From: Nocardioides sp. T2.26MG-1
Lineage (GTDB): Bacteria; Actinomycetota; Actinomycetes; Propionibacteriales; Nocardioidaceae
Direction of reading: 5' to 3'
NCBI RefSeq assembly: GCF_950101795.1
Contig: NZ_CATNLZ010000005.1
Span: 36,148-100,147 of the forward strand
Length of the DNA: 64,000 nucleotides
Shown: piece by piece, positions 29,814 to 42,226 of the stretch
How positions within the stretch are numbered: position 1 is the stretch's first letter
How the letters are laid out: every line of letters begins with the position of its first letter
The notes under the pieces: generated by a model
Told to the model about the DNA's origin: nothing
The model's database searches: none
Seen by the model: only the letters and a program-made list of their open reading frames with translations
Program-made: the position numbers and the translations under genes

Positions 29814-31214
29814 ATGTCCCTCCCGATCTGCGACCTCGATGCCGCCGGCGTGCTCGCCGCGAGCGAGGGTGCGCTGCGTCGGCGTCGCGAGGCGCAGGTC
29901 GAGGACCTGCTGCTGATGCTGCAGTGGGCGGACCTGCACGGCGCGGACCCGCAGGAGCAGCCGGGGGCGGTGCCGGCCCGACGTGGCGGGGACCGGCTGG
30001 TCGAGCTCGGCGCGGACGGCACTCCCCTGGTTCAGGAGCTGTGCGTCCACGAGCTCGCCATCGCCCGCCAGACTCATCCCGCCTCGACGCGTGCCACGCT
30101 CGGGGACGTGCTGGACCTGCGGCACCGCCTGCCGCTGACGTGGGCTCAGGTGGTCGCGCTGGAGTGTGAGCCGTGGGTGGCGTGCAAGGTGGCCCGGATG
30201 TCGCGCCGCCTCGACCGCGACCAGGTCGGCATCGTCGACCAGGCGGTCGCGGACGCGATCGGCGGTGAGTCACCCGGCCGGGTGCTCACCATCGCCGAGG
30301 CCAAGGTCATCGAGGCCGACCCCGCCGCTCAGGTCGCCCGGTTCGAGGAGGGACGGCGCCGCAAGGGCGTGTGGGTGAGCCGCACCGACCTCGAGACCGG
30401 CACCCGCAGCGTGTTCTCCCGCCTCACCCCCGGCGATGCGGTGTGGATCGATGCCATGGTCGAGCGCATCGTCGATGCCCTCCTCGCCCGGCCCGACGTG
30501 CTTCGCGCCCACCACCCCGACCTCTCGGTCGAGCTCGACGACCTCACGCACGACGAGCTTCGCGCGATCGCGTTCGGTTGGCTCGCCCGGCCTGACGACG
30601 TCTGCGCTCTCCTCGGGCTCAAGCAGGACGAGCTCCTCCCCCGCCGCCCTCACGGACGCGCCGTGCTCTACCTCCACCTCCACGAGAGCGCCCTGGCCGG
30701 CACCTCCTCGGCGGTCGCCCGGGTCGAGGACCTCGGACCCATGCTCCTCGAGCAGGTCGTGTCCCTCCTCGGCCACGCCCACGTGACCGTCAAGCCCGTC
30801 ATCGACCTCGACGACCACGTCAGCGTCAACGCCTACGAGTTCCCCGCGACCGTCACCGAGCGCACCCGCCTGCGCTGCGTCGGCGACGTCTTCCCCTACG
30901 CCGTCGGCACCAACACCATCACCGGCCGCTACGACGGCGACCACGCCGTGCCCTACGACCCCCTCGGTCCACCCGGACAGACCGGCGACCACAACATCGC
31001 CCCACTCTCCCGGTCACACCACCGGGCCAAGACCATCCGCGGCTACCGAGTGAGACAGCTCGGCGATGGCGCCTACCTGTGGACCACTCCCAATGGACTG
31101 CGGCGCCTCGTCGACGCAGGCGGCACCCACGAGCTCTGCGCCTCCGACGCATGGCGCCTCGAGCACGCCGACGAGCTCGACGCCGCTATCCAGGCCATGT
31201 CTGAGGCGAGCTAG
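29814..31214 (+). CDS. DUF222 / 13E12-repeat HNH endonuclease family protein
   Basis: 466-residue protein. The N-terminal two-thirds is the helical DUF222 domain with characteristic HELAIARQTHPASTRATLGD and LDLRHRLPLTWAQVVALECEPWVA. The C-terminal HNH part is a variant: DGDHAVPYDPLGPPGQTGDHN then IAPLSRSHHRAKTIRGY, lacking the CxxC zinc ligands seen in the paralogue at 50080. The family is abundant and multicopy in actinobacteria, with unsettled function. ATG at 29814 has AAGG 7 nt upstream and an SOS box before that. Confidence 0.9.
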   Translation: MSLPICDLDAAGVLAASEGALRRRREAQVEDLLLMLQWADLHGADPQEQPGAVPARRGGDRLVELGADGTPLVQELCVHELAIARQTHPASTRATLGDVLDLRHRLPLTWAQVVALECEPWVACKVARMSRRLDRDQVGIVDQAVADAIGGESPGRVLTIAEAKVIEADPAAQVARFEEGRRRKGVWVSRTDLETGTRSVFSRLTPGDAVWIDAMVERIVDALLARPDVLRAHHPDLSVELDDLTHDELRAIAFGWLARPDDVCALLGLKQDELLPRRPHGRAVLYLHLHESALAGTSSAVARVEDLGPMLLEQVVSLLGHAHVTVKPVIDLDDHVSVNAYEFPATVTERTRLRCVGDVFPYAVGTNTITGRYDGDHAVPYDPLGPPGQTGDHNIAPLSRSHHRAKTIRGYRVRQLGDGAYLWTTPNGLRRLVDAGGTHELCASDAWRLEHADELDAAIQAMSEAS

Positions 31215-31231
31215 ACACCGGCGACGGCGTA

Positions 31232-31281
31232 TCAGTCGGGGACCGACGCCTCGGACTGCACGATCGCGAGCTCGCCACCCT
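31232..31281 (-). repeat. Copy 1 of a duplicated gene-end sequence
   Basis: The about 50 nt that end the debranching remnant match 33064-33113 at roughly 84% by direct comparison, with an identical 21-nt core including the segment TCGGACTGCACGATCGCGA. Both encode AIVQSE followed by a similar tail and stop. The copies are in the same orientation and flank the HxlR/FMN-reductase pair. Confidence 0.6.
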
Positions 31282-31933
31282 CGAGGTCCACCGTGACCCG
31301 CCCGTCGTGACCGACGTGCACGTCGAGCCGCCGGCCACCGGCGCGTAGCCCCCGCAGCGAGTACCCGCCCAGGGCGGCGCTGACCCGGGCCGGGTGCAGC
31401 ACCGTCCCTGCCGGTACGTCGACGCGGAGCCCGCTCGCTGCGACCAGGGCGGCCAGCGGGGCCGCGGCCGACCAGGCCTGCGGACGGCACGCCGCGGGGT
31501 AGGCCGACGGCAGGGGTACGTCGGCGGCCGCGTCCCCGCCGTACAGCTCGGGGAGGCGGTGGCCGAAGCCCTCCGCGGCGGTGAAGAGCCCACGGGCCAG
31601 CCGGGCTGCCTGGTCGAGGCGACCCTCGGCCGCCAGTCCGCGCACCGCGATCGCGGTGTCGTGCGGCCACACGGTGCCCCCGTGGTAGGAGAGCCGCGAG
31701 AAGCGCGGCGAGTCGGAGGCCAGCGTGCGCAGCCCGAAGCCCGAGTCGAGCCGCGGCTGCTCCAGGACCTCGGCGACCCGGGCCACCCGGTCCGGGGCGA
31801 GGATGCCGGTGCCGAGCAGGTGGCCGATGTTCGAGGTGACCGAGTCGACGCGGCGGCCGTGCGCGTCCAGCGCGATCGCGACGTGCCCGCCGTCGGGGGT
31901 GTCGACCCAGAACTCGCGGCCGCGGCCTCCTAA
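31232..31933 (-). pseudogene. 3' remnant of a glycogen-debranching / amylo-alpha-1,6-glucosidase-like gene
   Basis: About 230 codons encode the C-terminal (alpha/alpha)6-barrel half of a glucosidase: RREFW-like entry, VDSVTSNIGHLLGTGI, FGLRTLASDSPRFSRLSYHG, GTVWPHDTAIAVRGL and CRPQAWSAAAPLAAL. Full-length relatives are about three times longer and their N-terminal part is absent. Recognisable sequence begins at about 31933, exactly where the HxlR gene stops (TAG 31930-31932), and the open frame beyond is only the HxlR shadow. No start codon with homology exists, so this is a truncated remnant. Its last codons (AIVQSEASVPD) repeat those of the gene ending at 33064. Confidence 0.75.
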
Positions 31934-32313
31934 CCGGCGCGGGAGTCGAACTCGGCACGGGCCGCCAGGATGCGCGGCGTGTTCACGGTGGTCCACTCGG
32001 CCAGGTGTGACACGGGCACGCGGAGCTCCCGACCCAGGTCGGTCAGGGCGTACTCGACCTGTGGCGGCACGGTGGCGATCACCGTCCGGCTGACGAGGCC
32101 GTCGCGCTCGAGCACCTTCAGGGTCGAGGAGAGCATCTTCTGGCTGATCTCGCCGACGTGGCGCCGCAGCTCGTTGAAGCGCAGCGGTCCCTCGCCGAGG
32201 GAGGCGACGATGAGCAGCGACCATTTGTCGCCGAGCCGCGCGAGCATGTCGGCGATCGCACCGCAGGACCCTTCGCCGCCCTCGGGCCGCGCGCACGTCC
32301 GGGTGTCGACCAC
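31930..32313 (-). CDS. HxlR family transcriptional regulator
   Basis: 127-residue winged-helix regulator. The HxlR core LGDKWSLLIVASLGEGPLRF, NELRRHVGEISQKMLSSTLK and VEYALTDLGREL is complete. Two N-terminal cysteines (residues 7 and 17, in TCARPEGGEGSCGAI) could sense thiol-reactive quinones or aldehydes, as in related regulators. GTG at 32313 follows GAGGAG by 6 nt. It is divergent from an FMN reductase, a classic HxlR-target arrangement, with a perfect palindrome between them. Confidence 0.9.
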   Translation of the reverse strand: MVDTRTCARPEGGEGSCGAIADMLARLGDKWSLLIVASLGEGPLRFNELRRHVGEISQKMLSSTLKVLERDGLVSRTVIATVPPQVEYALTDLGRELRVPVSHLAEWTTVNTPRILAARAEFDSRAG

Positions 32314-32334
32314 GCTCGCTCCTCTCTGGGGGTA

Positions 32335-32350
32335 GTCACCTCGAGGTGAC
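32335..32350. promoter_or_regulatory. Candidate HxlR operator
   Basis: GTCACCTCGAGGTGAC is a perfect 16-bp palindrome 21 nt before the HxlR start. A related half-site, GTTACTAC at 32403-32410, compares with GTGACTAC read from the palindrome's other strand and lies 38 nt before the FMN reductase start. Together they could let HxlR control both genes. Confidence 0.5.
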
Positions 32351-32448
32351 CTGGTGCGGTGAAAGTGCCTTCTTGTCCCGATCCGGCGGCCACGGCACGG
32401 TGGTTACTACAGGGAACCTACTCCCTACTCGACACCGAAGGAAGCCCC

Positions 32449-33042
32449 GTGACCACACCGCCCCGCCTCGCCCTCGTCATCGGATCCACTCGCCCCCAGC
32501 GCTTCGCCGACAAGCCCGCCGACTGGCTGGAGGAGCGCGCTACGACGCGCGGCGACCTCACCGTCGACCGGCTCGACCTGCGCGACTTCGACCTGCCGTT
32601 CTTCGAGAAGGGCGACCTCTACGCTCCGAGCGCGGACTCCCGGGTCCGGGCGTGGCAGGAGGCGATCGGCAGGTACGACGGCTACCTGTTCGTGGTCGCC
32701 GAGTACAACCACGCCATGACCGCGGTGCTCAAGAACGCGCTCGACCAGGCGACCGTCGAGTGGCGGCGCAAGCCGTTCTCCGCATTCGGCTACGGCAGCG
32801 TCGGCGGCGCCCGGGCCGTGGAGAACCTGCGCACCGCGGCGATCGAGCTGCAGATGGTGCCCTCGAAGTTCTCGGCGCACCTCGGCGGCGGCGACCTCTT
32901 CCGGGTCCACCCGTTCGGCGGAAACGGCCCGATGAGCGACATCGCCGAGGCGATCACCCCCTCGGTCGACGCGATGTTCGACGACCTGGCGTGGTGGGCC
33001 ACGGTCCTGCGCGAGGCGCGCGCCGTGCCCGCAGCGGCCTGA
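32449..33042 (+). CDS. NAD(P)H-dependent FMN reductase
   Basis: 197-residue flavodoxin-like oxidoreductase. The FMN phosphate loop is LVIGSTRPQRFADKPADWL; AEYNHAMTAVLKNALDQATV and WRRKPFSAFGYGSVGGARAV are the family signatures of NADPH-dependent FMN/azo/quinone reductases. The GTG start at 32449 is preceded by AAGGAAG 4-5 nt upstream; upstream in-frame codons lie in the intergenic control region. Predicted role: reductive detoxification of quinones or electrophiles under HxlR control. Confidence 0.9.
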   Translation: MTTPPRLALVIGSTRPQRFADKPADWLEERATTRGDLTVDRLDLRDFDLPFFEKGDLYAPSADSRVRAWQEAIGRYDGYLFVVAEYNHAMTAVLKNALDQATVEWRRKPFSAFGYGSVGGARAVENLRTAAIELQMVPSKFSAHLGGGDLFRVHPFGGNGPMSDIAEAITPSVDAMFDDLAWWATVLREARAVPAAA

Positions 33043-33063
33043 GCCCACCGTCTGGTCTGCCGG

Positions 33064-37081
<4,018 letters not shown>

Positions 37082-37098
<17 letters not shown>

Positions 37099-37783
37099 GC
37101 GAGGCGACCGGCCCGCTGACCAGCCGGACCGTCCGGTAGCTGCCGGACACCTCCGACGCCTCGACCAGCCCGACGCCGCGGGCGTAGGCCAGCTCGGCGG
37201 TCGCGCCGGGGTCGAGCGCGCTGCGCTGCTCGAGCCGCAGCAACCCGTCATACGACCCGGCGGCGACGACCGTGTCCCCGTCGAGGGAGGTCACCCGCGC
37301 GGTGTCCTCGGTGACCCCCGCGGCGTACGCCATCCGGTAGCCGTCGCCGATCCGGGGCCGGGCGAGCATGGCGATCCCGGCCTCCGCACCGGCGTCCCCG
37401 GCTCGCCAGCTGCCCTCGCGGCCGAACCACCACACGTTGCCGTCCTCGTCCTGGGCGAACCAGTCGGTCACCACTCGAGACGGCTCGGTGCTCACCCGGC
37501 TGGTGGTCGCGACGCCCGCGATCTCCGGGCCCGGCGCCACCGTCACCGTCATCCGGTGGCTGCCGCCGGCGTCGGACACCGCGTAGACCCAGGTGTCGCC
37601 GGGCTCCAGCGGGAACCACGGGTTGTCGACCTCGGGCACGAAGTCGTCGGGGTCGGGCGACGGCGTCGGGATCGTCAGCTCGTCCACGCCGGCCGGCGGG
37701 CTCGGCGAGGAGGCCGTGCCGCAGCCGGCCAGGACGGCGAGACCGGTGAGCACGGCCGCGAGGAGGAGGGCCCGCACCGTCAT
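37082..37783 (-). CDS. Putative secreted lipoprotein
   Basis: 233-residue exported protein. Signal peptide [20 protein letters not shown] precedes a lipobox LAGC (Cys about residue 21), then a Ser/Pro linker. The mature part has [35 protein letters not shown] and a beta-rich remainder, resembling uncharacterised actinobacterial lipoproteins. ATG at 37783 is preferred; 37795 is an alternative. It is divergent from mdh, 73 nt away. Confidence 0.75.
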
Positions 37784-37856
37784 GGACCCCAGCATCGCAG
37801 GGAGCGGGGCCGCTGCTAGCGTCGGGACAGAACCCAGTCGCGTGAAGGAGTCCGTC

Positions 37857-38843
37857 GTGAGCTCTACCCCGTTGAAGGTGGCCGTCACCGGTGCCGCCGG
37901 CCAGATCGGCTACAGCCTGCTGTTCCGCCTCGCGAGCGGCTCGCTGCTCGGCGACCGCCCGATCGAGCTGCGCCTGCTGGAGATCACCCCCGCGCTGAAG
38001 GCCCTCGAGGGCGTGGTCATGGAGCTCGACGACTGCGCGTTCCCCAACCTCGCGGGCGTCGAGATCGGCGACGATGCCGAGAAGATCTTCGACGGCGTCA
38101 ACCTCGCCCTGCTCGTCGGCGCGCGCCCGCGCGGCCCGGGCATGGAGCGCGGTGACCTGCTCTCCGCCAACGGCGCGATCTTCACCGCCCAGGGCAAGGC
38201 CCTCAACAAGGTGGCCGCCGACGACGTCCGCATCGGCGTGACCGGCAACCCGGCCAACACCAACGCGCTGATCGCGATGACCAACGCCCCCGACATCCCG
38301 CAGGCCCGCTTCTCCGCGCTGACCCGCCTCGACCACAACCGGGCGATCTCGCAGCTGGCCGCCAAGACCGGTGCCGCGGTGACCGACATCAAGAAGATGA
38401 CGATCTGGGGCAACCACTCCGCCACGCAGTACCCCGACGTCTTCCACGCCGAGATCGGCGGCCGCAACGCCGCCGAGGTCGTCGGCGACCAGGACTGGAT
38501 CGAGAGCACCTTCATCCCGACCGTCGCCAAGCGCGGCGCGGCGATCATCGAGGCCCGGGGGTCGTCCTCGGCGGCCTCGGCCGCCTCGGCGACCATCGAC
38601 GCCGCCCACGACTGGCTGTTCGGCAGCGCCGAGGGCGACTGGGTGTCGATGGCCGTGGTCTCCGACGGCTCGTACGGCGTCCCCGAGGGCCTGATCTCCT
38701 CCTTCCCCGTCACCACCAAGGACGGCGACTGGGAGATCGTCCAGGGCCTCGAGATCGACGACTTCTCGCGCGCCAAGATCGACGCCTCGACCGCGGAGCT
38801 CGCCGATGAGCGCGCAGCCGTGACGGAGCTGGGCCTGATCTGA
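37857..38843 (+). CDS. mdh: Malate dehydrogenase
   Basis: 328-residue NAD-dependent malate dehydrogenase. The Rossmann loop is [34 protein letters not shown] carries the substrate Arg residues of the mobile loop, GNPANTN is the NAD-side motif and [12 protein letters not shown] holds the catalytic His. GTG at 37857 has AAGGAG 6 nt upstream, favouring it over the GTG at 37842. A hairpin formed with the end of the convergent gene follows. Confidence 0.96.
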   Translation: MSSTPLKVAVTGAAGQIGYSLLFRLASGSLLGDRPIELRLLEITPALKALEGVVMELDDCAFPNLAGVEIGDDAEKIFDGVNLALLVGARPRGPGMERGDLLSANGAIFTAQGKALNKVAADDVRIGVTGNPANTNALIAMTNAPDIPQARFSALTRLDHNRAISQLAAKTGAAVTDIKKMTIWGNHSATQYPDVFHAEIGGRNAAEVVGDQDWIESTFIPTVAKRGAAIIEARGSSSAASAASATIDAAHDWLFGSAEGDWVSMAVVSDGSYGVPEGLISSFPVTTKDGDWEIVQGLEIDDFSRAKIDASTAELADERAAVTELGLI

Positions 38844-38865
38844 GGACCCGCTCTCGGAGCAACCG

Positions 38866-38912
38866 ACTCGGCCGAGGTCAGCCGCCCAGCAGGGTGGTGA
38901 CCTCGGCCGAGT
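38866..38912. terminator. Bidirectional hairpin built partly from coding DNA
   Basis: ACTCGGCCGAGGTCA (38866-38880) and its exact inverse at 38898-38912 form a 15-bp stem with a 17-nt loop. The right arm and loop lie within the last codons of the minus-strand gene ending at 38878. It is placed to terminate mdh and the convergent transcript. Confidence 0.5.
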
Positions 38913-39912
38913 CGTAGAACGGGGCGAGCTGGGCGCGGACGATCCGCTCCAGCGCCCCCGCCTCTCGCAGCGCGTCGACGACCGGCGGCGCGACGCGCGC
39001 CACCTCGGCGACCACGTCGGCACGGTCCAGGTCGAGCTCGTCGAGCAGCTCGGCGGGACTGTAGCCGCCGAACCGGTGGAAGAACGCGTCCACGAGAGCC
39101 GCCGTGAGCCCGGCGGCCGCCTCGGCAGCGGCCGCGGTCGCCACCAGATCGTGCGCCGCGTCCACGACCCCGGTGAGCTCCTCCCGGGCGACGCTTCCGC
39201 TCAGCCCCGCGGCCGGCTGGCGGGCGACCAGGTCCCAGACCTGCAGCACCGCCTCGCGGGTCGTCGGGTCGCGGACGGTCTCGACGATGATCTTGTTCAG
39301 GCGGCGTACGGCGAACGTGCCGCCCTTGCCGACCGTGTCGCCGATCAGCCCCTCGAACTGCTTGTCCGCAGCGCCCATCATCTTCGACGCCGCCGTGGTG
39401 CCGAACGACATCAGTGACCCCAGCCCGGGGACGCGGTCGGTGACGGCCTTATTGGCCTGCAGGACCTCGCCGACGATGCGGCCCATGAAGCGCGATGCGA
39501 CGGTGCCGACCAGGGGACTCTCGGTGAGCCGCTCCAGGCCGCGCTCGAGCACGGGGCTCAGCGCGATCAGCTCGTCGAGGAGCGCCGCGACCTGCTCCCG
39601 GTCGGCCAGCTCGCCGAGGGGGAACGCCTCGGCGGGGCCGTCGTACACGACCTGGACGGCGAGCTCCACGAGCGCGCCGGCGGCGGCGCTCCCGGGCACC
39701 TGGGCGAGCACCTGGGACACGATCCGGGCCGCGGCCTCGCGGTCGACCAGCTCCTCGATCGGGTGCTGCTCCGACGCAGCCAGCAGGTCCTCGGCCACCC
39801 GCGAGACGGTGGTGGCCAGATCGTCGCCGGTGAGCCGGGCGAGGTGGAACGCGACCTGAGCGTCGAGCAGCCGGTCGGCCAGGGACCCTGTGGGCGGAGA
39901 GTCGGTGGTCAC
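38878..39912 (-). CDS. Conserved hypothetical protein, all-helical
   Basis: 344-residue protein with no recognised domain. It is almost entirely predicted helix and rich in Ala, Leu and Glu, with a glycine-rich middle (PGLGSLMSFGTTAASKMMGA) and VGKGGTFAVRRLNKIIVETV. There are no membrane segments or signal peptide. GTG at 39912 overlaps the stop of the upstream phosphotransferase-like gene (GTGA), so the two are co-translated. Confidence 0.7.
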   Translation of the reverse strand: MTTDSPPTGSLADRLLDAQVAFHLARLTGDDLATTVSRVAEDLLAASEQHPIEELVDREAAARIVSQVLAQVPGSAAAGALVELAVQVVYDGPAEAFPLGELADREQVAALLDELIALSPVLERGLERLTESPLVGTVASRFMGRIVGEVLQANKAVTDRVPGLGSLMSFGTTAASKMMGAADKQFEGLIGDTVGKGGTFAVRRLNKIIVETVRDPTTREAVLQVWDLVARQPAAGLSGSVAREELTGVVDAAHDLVATAAAAEAAAGLTAALVDAFFHRFGGYSPAELLDELDLDRADVVAEVARVAPPVVDALREAGALERIVRAQLAPFYDSAEVTTLLGG

Positions 39913-41006
39913 GGACCGACGGTACGCGAGGTCTCCTCCGTCATGGCGACGCGAAAGGCCGGAGCCAGGGCCAGTGGGACCGGACCCCACCGATCCAGGA
40001 GGGCGTCGTGCAGGTCCCCCGCGAGCTCGACCAGCGCGTCAGGACCGGGCCCTGCGGCGGCCCGGCCCAGCCGGTGCAGGACGAACGCCCGCCGGGCCGG
40101 ACGCCGCGGATCGATCCCGCGGTCGTCATCGAGGAGGGCGCCCGCGATGAAGAACGCCGGACTCATGACCTGCCAGCCGAGGACGGCGAGTCGCAGGTCC
40201 TCTCGGAACGCGGCGTCCGCCATGAGATCGCCCCGCGCCCCGCAGTACCGCTCGACAGCTGCATCGGCCAGCTCGTCCGGGACCGGCCATGCGCACCAGC
40301 AGCTCGGCCAGGGTGCCTGCAGGTAGGCCACGTCCCACGCCGCGTGGCGCAGCTGCGCGAACTCGAAGTCGATGAGCGAGACCGCATCCCCGACGAGCAG
40401 GGTGTTGTCCGGGCAAGTGTCTGCCGGGGTCAGCACCTCGTGGCCACGTGCCCCGAGCACGGCTGGCAGCGACCGGAGCTCGGTGAGTGCCTCGTCGCGG
40501 CCGCGGAGGCCGAGGTCGTCGAGGACGGAGCTGTACCGGTCAGCGGCCTCCGCGAAGTCCCCGGCCAGTGCCCTCGGCTCGAGCCCCGGGTCGCGCTCGT
40601 GGAGAGCACCCACGAACGCCGCGCACCGCTCGGGAGTGCTCGCGTCGTGGATCGCGGCGAGGGCGTCGGCCCAGCCGAGGACTCCGAACCTCGCCCGCTC
40701 CGTGCGCTCCGCGAGCAGCACGTCCGCGAGGCTCTCCGTGCCGTCCAGCCGGGTCATCACGACGCAGGCGGGGTCGTCGCTCTCGGCGAGCAGCCTCGGC
40801 ACACCGGCACCCTCGAGCACGACCAGGGCCGCCCGCTCACGCGCCCCGCCGGCGGACCGGCCGGCGGCGTACGCCTTCACGACGTAGGAGCTCGGGCCCT
40901 TCCAGGCCAGGGCGACCTCGCCGCGACCGCCCGCCAGCGGTTCCCAACGGTCCCACTCACCCCAGCCCATCCGCTGGGCCGTCATCCGCAGGACCCGAGC
41001 GTCCAT
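39909..41006 (-). CDS. Aminoglycoside-phosphotransferase-fold protein
   Basis: 365-residue protein of the APH/choline-kinase fold. The catalytic loop reads LTPADTCPDNTLLV where active members have H-G-D-x4-N: the His-Gly pair is Pro-Ala but Asp and Asn remain. The metal motif LIDFEFAQLRHAAWDVAYLQ is intact. The N-terminal lobe has YVVKAYAAG, giving the ATP Lys. Drug resistance is not implied; many such proteins phosphorylate small metabolites. ATG at 41006 has AGGAG 7 nt upstream, 16 nt after the DUF3017 gene. Confidence 0.75.
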   Translation of the reverse strand: MDARVLRMTAQRMGWGEWDRWEPLAGGRGEVALAWKGPSSYVVKAYAAGRSAGGARERAALVVLEGAGVPRLLAESDDPACVVMTRLDGTESLADVLLAERTERARFGVLGWADALAAIHDASTPERCAAFVGALHERDPGLEPRALAGDFAEAADRYSSVLDDLGLRGRDEALTELRSLPAVLGARGHEVLTPADTCPDNTLLVGDAVSLIDFEFAQLRHAAWDVAYLQAPWPSCWCAWPVPDELADAAVERYCGARGDLMADAAFREDLRLAVLGWQVMSPAFFIAGALLDDDRGIDPRRPARRAFVLHRLGRAAAGPGPDALVELAGDLHDALLDRWGPVPLALAPAFRVAMTEETSRTVGP

Positions 41007-41022
41007 TCGCGTCTCCTGGGCG

Positions 41023-41355
41023 CTACAAGGGCTGGTCGGGGATCGAGCCGGCCAGGACGATCAGGGCGACGCCGACGGCGGCGAGCAGGAAGCAGTCCCA
41101 CCAGCGCTTGCGTACGGCGAGCATGCCGGCGTCACGGGCCGGCAGCACCGCCCGCACCACGGCCGCGAACAGCAGCGCTCCGGCGATCCACCGGATGCCC
41201 TGTCGCCACGCGCCGGTCGTGACGATGCCGAAGCCGATCGCGGTGATCGCGACGACCACGAGGTAGAACGCGCCACCGATCGTCGAGGGGTAGCGCCGGC
41301 CCCCGTCCTCCGCGGAGACGGGCTCCAGGTCCTCCGGAGGCTCGAGGTCGCTCAC
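41023..41355 (-). CDS. DUF3017 membrane protein
   Basis: 110-residue protein with an acidic cytoplasmic start and three helices ([59 protein letters not shown]). [17 protein letters not shown] is the family loop. The GTG start overlaps the folD stop (GTGA). DUF3017 genes commonly follow folD in actinobacteria; function is unknown. Confidence 0.85.
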   Translation of the reverse strand: MSDLEPPEDLEPVSAEDGGRRYPSTIGGAFYLVVVAITAIGFGIVTTGAWRQGIRWIAGALLFAAVVRAVLPARDAGMLAVRKRWWDCFLLAAVGVALIVLAGSIPDQPL

Positions 41356-42203
41356 GAAGGGGTCTGCTCGGCCATCGCCACGATGTTGGAGAGCAGCATC
41401 GCCCTGGTCATCGGGCCGACTCCGCCGGGATTGGGCGACACCCAGCCGGCGACGTCCCACACCTCTGGAGCCACGTCTCCCGCCAGCTTGCCGTCGACGC
41501 GCGACACCCCGACGTCGAGCACCGCGGCACCGGGCTTGACCATCTCACCGGTGACGATGCCGGGCACCCCCGCGGCGGCGACCACGATGTCGGCGTTGCG
41601 CACGTGGGCGGCCAGGTCGCGGGTGCCGGTGTGGCACAGCGTGACGGTGGCGTTCTCGCTGCGGCGGGTGAGCAGCAGGCCGAGCGGCCGCCCGACGGTG
41701 ACCCCACGGCCGACCACGGTGACCTCCGCGCCCGCGATCTCGACCCCGTGGCGGCGCAGCAGCTCGACGATGCCGTTCGGCGTACACGGCAGCGGAGCTG
41801 CCTTGCCGAGGACCAGCCAGCCGAGGTTGGTGGGATGCAGCCCGTCGGCGTCCTTCGCCGGGTCGACCATGCCGAGCACGCGGTTCTCGTCGCGACCCTT
41901 CGGCAACGGCAGCTGCACGATGTAGCCGGTGCACGCCGGGTCGTCGTTGAGGACCTGGACGGCGTCCTCGATCTCCTCCTGGCTCGCGGTCGCCGGGAGG
42001 TCGATGCGGATCGACTCGATGCCGACCTCGGCACAGTCCTTGTGCTTGCCGTTGACGTACCAGCGGGAGCCCGGGTCGTCGCCGACCAGGATCGTGCCCA
42101 GCCCGGGGCGGATCCCGCGCTCGTGCAGGGCCGCGACCCGGGTCGTCAGCTCGCCCTTGATCGCCGCCGCCGTGGCGGTCCCGTCCAGCTTCTGTGCGGT
42201 CAC
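41352..42203 (-). CDS. folD: Methylenetetrahydrofolate dehydrogenase / methenyltetrahydrofolate cyclohydrolase
   Basis: 283-residue bifunctional enzyme making 10-formyl-THF and NADPH. Key motifs are [14 protein letters not shown] (catalytic Lys in the YxxxK motif), [32 protein letters not shown] (NADP) and [18 protein letters not shown] at 42203 has AAGGA 7 nt upstream. It supplies the formyl donor for PurN and PurH, encoded just upstream. Confidence 0.95.
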   Translation of the reverse strand: MTAQKLDGTATAAAIKGELTTRVAALHERGIRPGLGTILVGDDPGSRWYVNGKHKDCAEVGIESIRIDLPATASQEEIEDAVQVLNDDPACTGYIVQLPLPKGRDENRVLGMVDPAKDADGLHPTNLGWLVLGKAAPLPCTPNGIVELLRRHGVEIAGAEVTVVGRGVTVGRPLGLLLTRRSENATVTLCHTGTRDLAAHVRNADIVVAAAGVPGIVTGEMVKPGAAVLDVGVSRVDGKLAGDVAPEVWDVAGWVSPNPGGVGPMTRAMLLSNIVAMAEQTPS

Positions 42204-42226
42204 GTGCTCATCCTTGCCCGTCGGGA

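Noticed and set aside
28612..33063. Transposon or integrase explaining the accessory segment
   Set aside because: No transposase, integrase, terminal inverted repeats or tRNA attachment site is visible; only the 50-bp duplicated gene end was found.
39909..41006. Aminoglycoside resistance gene
   Set aside because: The fold matches, but the catalytic His-Gly is missing and the operon context is metabolic; a resistance claim is unsupported.
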